NCBI GenBank assembly: GCA_018302725.1
Contig: JAGVZJ010000010.1
Span: 1 to 9,657 of the forward strand
Reading direction: 5' to 3'
Source: Candidatus Woesearchaeota archaeon
GTDB lineage: Archaea > Nanobdellota > Nanobdellia > SCGC-AAA011-G17 > GW2011-AR20
Length of the DNA stretch: 9,657 nt
This document shows, piece by piece, positions 6,534 through 9,657 of this stretch; position 1 is the first letter of the stretch, and every line of letters starts with the position of its first letter. The translations under genes and the position numbers were made by a program. The notes beneath the pieces are model-generated. The model saw only the letters and a program-made list of their open reading frames with translations. It made no database searches and had not been told where the DNA came from.

Positions 6534-6541
6534 GTATATAC
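6534..6541 (+). promoter_or_regulatory. TATA box for the HPF-like gene
   Basis: GTATATAC is a strong TATA match about 70 nt before the ATG at 6607. Transcription would begin near 6562-6566, giving a leader of about 40 nt, unlike the leaderless neighbours. A second AT-rich match (ATATATG, 6543-6549) is close by. The leader may simply accommodate the Shine-Dalgarno site. Confidence 0.5.
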
Positions 6542-6594
6542 AATATATGTGTTAAGTTTAAGTATCAGTTTTCTTTAGTTAGGTATCTATTCGG

Positions 6595-6601
6595 GGGGTG
6601 A
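6595..6601 (+). promoter_or_regulatory. Strong Shine-Dalgarno site deciding the start at 6607
   Basis: GGGGTGA, within a run of six Gs, complements the 3' end of archaeal 16S rRNA (GGTGA core) and ends 5 nt before the ATG at 6607. Because it overlaps the in-frame GTG at 6598, that codon is unlikely to be the start. It is the only clear Shine-Dalgarno site on this strand of the window. Confidence 0.7.
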
Positions 6602-6606
6602 AGAGA

Positions 6607-6966
6607 ATGAAACTTGACTTGTCTGTTAAGTTTGCTGGCAGATTAAAGAGATTAGCAAACATTGATAAGAAGGAGATATACAATGTAGCTTATGAATTAG
6701 CTAAGAAACATTCTAAGTTTATTGATGGCGGGAAGTTAGATGTATATTTAACCCAGAGAAAAGAGAAGACAAGACAGATTCCTTTGTTCTATTGCAAAGC
6801 AAATTACTTCAATTCAGGCAATCAAGTAGTTGCCAGTGGAAGTGAGTATGGGATAACTCCAACTCTCAACAGAGCATTTAGCAAGATTCAAACAAGACTG
6901 GTGCAGAGAAAAGAAAAAGCAATTAACAGGGATACTATTTTTGCAAAGTACACTGACTGGGAATAA
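6607..6966 (+). CDS. HPF/RaiA-like ribosome-associated protein (putative)
   Basis: This small basic protein (119 aa) looks like a member of the HPF/RaiA (S30AE) group, which bind the decoding centre of the small ribosomal subunit and hold ribosomes inactive. The evidence is fold order and a loose motif match, not strong identity. The predicted order is strand (2-8), helix (21-36), strand (43-49), strand (59-68), strand (72-80) and long helix (84-104), the beta-alpha-beta-beta-beta-alpha order of the family. The last strand and helix, VVASGSEYGITPTLNRAFSKIQ, resemble the family's acidic-turn plus AID-x-A helix region, and that helix ends in a basic RLVQRKEKA patch. A short tail (DTIFAKYTDWE) follows. 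The strong Shine-Dalgarno site suggests high translation. It stands alone, with its own promoter and a separate TATA box before the next gene. A different archaeal ribosome-associated protein is possible. Confidence 0.5.
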   Translation: MKLDLSVKFAGRLKRLANIDKKEIYNVAYELAKKHSKFIDGGKLDVYLTQRKEKTRQIPLFYCKANYFNSGNQVVASGSEYGITPTLNRAFSKIQTRLVQRKEKAINRDTIFAKYTDWE

Positions 6967-6979
6967 AAACTAGAAAGTG

Positions 6980-6989
6980 ATATAAACTA
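6980..6989 (+). promoter_or_regulatory. TATA box for ogg
   Basis: ATATAAACTA is preceded by a purine-rich stretch (GAAAGTG, 6973-6979) like a TFB-recognition element, and is centred about 24 nt before the ATG at 7008. This is leaderless spacing. Two other ATG triplets (7004 and 7012) flank the start but are out of frame. Confidence 0.6.
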
Positions 6990-7007
6990 TTTGAAGTAGC
7001 TAAATGC

Positions 7008-9137
7008 ATGGATGTTGAATTATTAAAAAAAGAGTATTCTAGAAAAAATGATATTATTAAGAAAAGGTTAAAGGATTTTAAAAATATCAAAGAAGATGAA
7101 TGGTTTTATGAACTGTGCTTTTGCATATTAACCCCTCAAAGCTCTGCAAAGAAAGCAGATGCGGCAATTGAAGAATTAAAAGGATTGAGGTTTAAGGAGA
7201 GAAATATTAATCCTGTTCCTTATTTAATTAAAAATACAAGATTTCATAATAACAAGGGAAAATATTTATTAGAGATGAAAGAGAAATATTCAGAATTAAG
7301 AAAAGAATTGGATAAAATAAATGACGATAAAGAAAAAAGAGAATTCCTTGTTGAGAATGTTAAGGGCCTCGGATTAAAAGAAGCGAGTTTACCTTATGAT
7401 GAAAAAGTTTTAATCATAATAAAAGATAGGGTAAAATTAATAGGAATAGGAGAATTATATGATAAATATCATGATTCAGCAGAGCAAATAAAGACATTTG
7501 CATTTAATCATTCTAATCTGAAATTTGAAATATGCTCTGCTACTAAGATTATGAGACATAACTATAAAAAAGATTTGTATGAGATAAAACTTACTACTGG
7601 TAGAAAGACCAAAATTACTGGAGATCATAGCGTATTTACGGTTAAAAATGGAAAGTTAATAGAAGCAGAAGTACGGAATCTTAAAGAAGGGGGGTTTATA
7701 GCAATTCCAAATTCATTAAAACATTCTGAATTTTTACCTGAAAGGTTAAATATTGTTAAAGAATTCATTGATAAAGATGTTGTGAATTCTTTTTATTTAA
7801 GAAGTAAGTCTTATGTGATGTACTTAAGAGATAATTTTCATAAACAAATACTAAGAAAGAATCAATATACTCAAAATTTTAGAGGAATTATATCTATGCA
7901 TATGTTAAAAAAACTTCCAAAAGAAGCATATTCTATTAAAGTTTTGGAGAAGCATAATGTTGTTATAGGAACTAGAAGGTCTAATACTTTTCTAAAGTCT
8001 GTTATTAATCTTGACGAAGATTTTTTTTGGATTTTAGGAATATTAATGGCTGAAGCCTATATTAAAAAGAATCCTATTGAGTTTACATTGGGTTTAGAGG
8101 AACTTGATAGACATAAAAAACTTAATTTTTTGTTAAAATATGTTTTTGGAGTAAGAGTTAAATCATATAAACCAAAAAAGAAGAATGTTTACACATCTAA
8201 AGTTCATAGCAAACCTTTCTTTTATTTTATTAAATATATATTGGGTATAAAGGGAACTGCAACAACAAAGAATTTTCCAGAGGTAGTATATTCTGCTTCT
8301 AAGGATAAGATAATATCTTTTTTACAAGGATATTGGGAAGGGGATGGCTGGAAAAAATCAAAATCTTATATGAGTATATCTACTACCTCCAAAGAATTAG
8401 CTAATGGGATCTTATTAAGTTTATTAATGATTGGAGTTATTGGGAGACATTGTATAAAAAAAAGAAATAACACCCTTAATAACACAATTGATGTTAGTGG
8501 GATCATACAACCAGATGACCTTAAGAATCATAAATTTATAAATAAAACAGAAGTTGTTCCTTCTATTGGTGATCTTCTGCATAAGATTCATAAAGACTTA
8601 AAGATTATATCTAAGGTTGATGGTAAACACACATATTTATTTAATAAGGTTATGAGAAACAAACATATAAATGACCCTAGTAAAGAGGGTTTGAAAAAGA
8701 TAATTTCTCTTTTAGAACCCTATGGAACGACTGATGATTTAGAGAGTTTAAAAAAAATAGCGTATTCTGATTTGTCATTCGTAAAGATTAAAGAAATTAA
8801 AAAAGAAAAATATAGTAAAAAATACGTTTATGATCTTGAAGTTAGTGACAAAGACGATAAGTATGAAAACTTTGTTGGTGGTTTTGGTGGAGTTTGCCTA
8901 CATAATAGCCATTTCTTAAGAAATACTGGGCATGAAAACTTAGCGATTTTAGACAGGCATATCTTAAAGAATTTAATTAAGTTAAATGTTATAAAAGAAA
9001 TACCTAAAACTTTAACTCCAAAAGCTTATCTAGATATTGAGGAAAGATTTAAAAGATTTTCGGATAAGGCTGGAATTGGGATGGATGAATTAGACTTATT
9101 ATTCTGGAGCATGGAAACAGGAGAAGTGTTTAAGTAG
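7008..9137 (+). CDS. ogg: 8-oxoguanine DNA glycosylase/AP lyase (Ogg2), intein-containing precursor
   Basis: The precursor is 709 aa. Removing residues 127-633 leaves a 202-aa protein (126+76), the normal size of archaeal Ogg2, a bifunctional base-excision-repair enzyme that removes 8-oxoguanine and cleaves the strand. The N-extein has the family segment YELCFCILTPQSSAKKADAA (34-53). Joining the exteins restores the helix-hairpin-helix VKGLGLKEA|SHFLRNTG and the following ENLAILDRHILK. The catalytic lysine is K124 and the catalytic aspartate is D649 (D142 after splicing). Their spacing of 18 matches the K129/D147 pair I recall from the Methanocaldococcus enzyme. The C-terminal half ends MDELDLLFWSMETGEVFK, with the terminal lysine typical of the family. 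Unspliced precursor should be inactive because the intein separates the two catalytic residues. It has its own TATA box, and the sigma gene starts 37 nt downstream. Confidence 0.93.
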   Translation: MDVELLKKEYSRKNDIIKKRLKDFKNIKEDEWFYELCFCILTPQSSAKKADAAIEELKGLRFKERNINPVPYLIKNTRFHNNKGKYLLEMKEKYSELRKELDKINDDKEKREFLVENVKGLGLKEASLPYDEKVLIIIKDRVKLIGIGELYDKYHDSAEQIKTFAFNHSNLKFEICSATKIMRHNYKKDLYEIKLTTGRKTKITGDHSVFTVKNGKLIEAEVRNLKEGGFIAIPNSLKHSEFLPERLNIVKEFIDKDVVNSFYLRSKSYVMYLRDNFHKQILRKNQYTQNFRGIISMHMLKKLPKEAYSIKVLEKHNVVIGTRRSNTFLKSVINLDEDFFWILGILMAEAYIKKNPIEFTLGLEELDRHKKLNFLLKYVFGVRVKSYKPKKKNVYTSKVHSKPFFYFIKYILGIKGTATTKNFPEVVYSASKDKIISFLQGYWEGDGWKKSKSYMSISTTSKELANGILLSLLMIGVIGRHCIKKRNNTLNNTIDVSGIIQPDDLKNHKFINKTEVVPSIGDLLHKIHKDLKIISKVDGKHTYLFNKVMRNKHINDPSKEGLKKIISLLEPYGTTDDLESLKKIAYSDLSFVKIKEIKKEKYSKKYVYDLEVSDKDDKYENFVGGFGGVCLHNSHFLRNTGHENLAILDRHILKNLIKLNVIKEIPKTLTPKAYLDIEERFKRFSDKAGIGMDELDLLFWSMETGEVFK
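7386..8906 (+). mobile_element. Intein with LAGLIDADG homing endonuclease inside ogg
   Basis: This is an in-frame 507-residue intein, precursor residues S127 to N633. Splicing block A starts SLPYDEKVLII (Ser1). Block B is KITGDHSVF with T204 and H207. Block F is YVYDLEV (606-612) with D609. Block G ends GVCLHN (penultimate H632, terminal N633), followed by Ser634 as the +1 nucleophile. The central part carries two LAGLIDADG (DOD) motifs: WILGILMAEAYI (341-352, acidic E349) and FLQGYWEGDGW (438-448, acidic D446), followed by SISTTSKELANGILLSLLMIG, which fits the block after motif 2. All residues needed for splicing and for endonuclease cleavage appear present, so it looks mobile rather than decayed. 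It sits three residues after the catalytic lysine of Ogg2, a typical conserved-site insertion. The intein's DNA is very AT-rich, like the rest of the window. Confidence 0.95.
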
Positions 9138-9140
9138 AAA

Positions 9141-9150
9141 TATTTTAAAA
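9141..9150 (+). promoter_or_regulatory. TATA-like box for the sigma-factor gene
   Basis: TATTTTAAAA is centred about 29 nt before the ATG at 9175, in the 37-nt gap after ogg. Its sequence and spacing resemble the boxes of the neighbouring genes, suggesting that the sigma gene is itself read by the archaeal TBP/TFB system. Confidence 0.5.
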
Positions 9151-9174
9151 GTTATTCAAACTCTGTAAATCAAA

Positions 9175-9657
9175 ATGAGACCTCAAGAAAGATATGACTT
9201 TCATTATTTTGAGACTATTCCTCCGCTTAGTCGTGAAAGAGAAGTAGAGCTGAGTAGGATTATAGGGAAAGCAGAGAAACCAGAGGAAACAGAAGCGTAT
9301 TGGACTCTTGTTAAAGCAAATCTGCCTTTTGTGGTGAATGTTGCTAAATCTTACTTAAATAATAACAAAGGTATGACTCTTGTAGAGCTTGTAAGTGAGG
9401 GAAATGAAGGACTGATGGAGGCGGCTAAGAGGTTTGGTGGAGAGAGGGGAAATAAATTTATTTCTTATGCAGTTTGGTGGATAAGACAGAAGATAGATCT
9501 GGCACTGAAGAATCGGGATGTTGTTAGAAGACCTGCGTCTATTTATGGGACTCAAGGACATATAAAACGCCCTGTAAGTAAAAGAGAACAGGAGTTAGGC
9601 AGGTTTCTTAATGTGTATGAAATTTCAGAGTTAGTAGATTTGCCTCCTTCCAGGATC
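9175..9657 (+). CDS. Bacterial-type sigma-70 family factor, 5' part
   Basis: The frame is open for 161 codons to the window edge with no stop. Region 1.2-like sequence is at about 11-31 (YFETIPPLSREREVELSRIIG). Region 2.1-2.2 is at 48-87 (ANLPFVVNVAKSYL, VELVSEGNEGLMEAAKRF), matching sigma-70 ANLRLVVSIAKKY and DLIQEGNIGLMKAV. Region 2.3-2.4 is at 90-112, with KFISYAVWWIRQKID containing the W101-W102 dyad that melts the -10 element and Q105 at the E. coli Q437 position; the T440 position is D108. Region 3 begins with KREQELGRFLNVYEISELVDLP (136-157). Region 4 must lie beyond the edge. In bacteria such proteins direct RNA polymerase to -10/-35 promoters. Here it sits 37 nt after an archaeal repair gene, has an archaeal-style TATA box, and uses AGA/AGG arginine and AT-rich codons like its neighbours. 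Its role in an archaeon is unknown. Confidence 0.93.
   Translation, partial: MRPQERYDFHYFETIPPLSREREVELSRIIGKAEKPEETEAYWTLVKANLPFVVNVAKSYLNNNKGMTLVELVSEGNEGLMEAAKRFGGERGNKFISYAVWWIRQKIDLALKNRDVVRRPASIYGTQGHIKRPVSKREQELGRFLNVYEISELVDLPPSRI

Noticed and set aside
6598..6606. GTG start for the HPF-like gene
   Set aside because: The GTG lies inside the Shine-Dalgarno run GGGGGGTGA, which is ideally spaced for the ATG at 6607.
7008..9137. Reading this gene as a stand-alone homing endonuclease or a novel multidomain repair protein
   Set aside because: Complete splicing motifs at both borders and perfect restoration of the Ogg2 helix-hairpin-helix show an intein, not a domain fusion.
9355..9561. 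Minus-strand open frame near the right edge
   Set aside because: It is antisense to the sigma-factor gene, whose conserved regions are unmistakable.

Overview
The window reads as chromosomal DNA of an AT-rich, gene-dense archaeon, most likely a small-genome DPANN lineage of the Woesearchaeota/Pacearchaeota/Nanoarchaeota kind. The evidence is an archaeal class I CCA-adding enzyme, an archaeal-type Ogg2 8-oxoguanine glycosylase, a XerA-like recombinase and a DRG-like TGS GTPase. In addition, most genes carry a TATA-like box about 25-30 nt before the start codon, the usual arrangement for leaderless archaeal mRNAs. The phylum is inferred; no rRNA or marker set is present.

Layout. Bases 1-136 hold no gene, only AT-rich DNA with an imperfect inverted repeat (89-117). 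Next come a tyrosine recombinase (182-952, +) and a two-gene operon of a class-2-like dihydroorotate dehydrogenase (988-2073, +) and an APC amino-acid permease (2066-3289, +), overlapping by 8 nt. On the minus strand follow the CCA-adding enzyme (3293-4510) and a short MscS-like channel protein (4544-5047). A divergent promoter region separates these from a compact TGS GTPase (5118-5957, +), whose end overlaps an unrecognised arginine-rich protein (5952-6485, -). After a second divergent region come a small HPF/RaiA-like protein (6607-6966, +), an Ogg2 glycosylase interrupted in frame by a 507-residue intein (7008-9137, +), and the 5' part of a bacterial-type sigma-70 factor that runs off the window (9175-9657, +).

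How the genes relate. This is mostly a mix of housekeeping genes: tRNA 3'-end maturation, ribosome-associated factors, pyrimidine synthesis and amino-acid uptake, chromosome resolution, and oxidative DNA repair. The two standout observations are at the right end. One is the sigma factor (regions 1.2, 2 and the start of 3 are visible) in a genome whose genes otherwise look TATA/TBP/TFB-driven. The other is an intein with an apparently intact LAGLIDADG endonuclease, placed three residues after the catalytic lysine of Ogg2. Smaller oddities are a class-2-like PyrD with a class-1-type cysteine as the putative base, a TGS GTPase with degenerate G3 and G4 motifs, and a carboxylate swap in the CCA enzyme. 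No tRNA, rRNA, CRISPR array or insertion sequence was seen.
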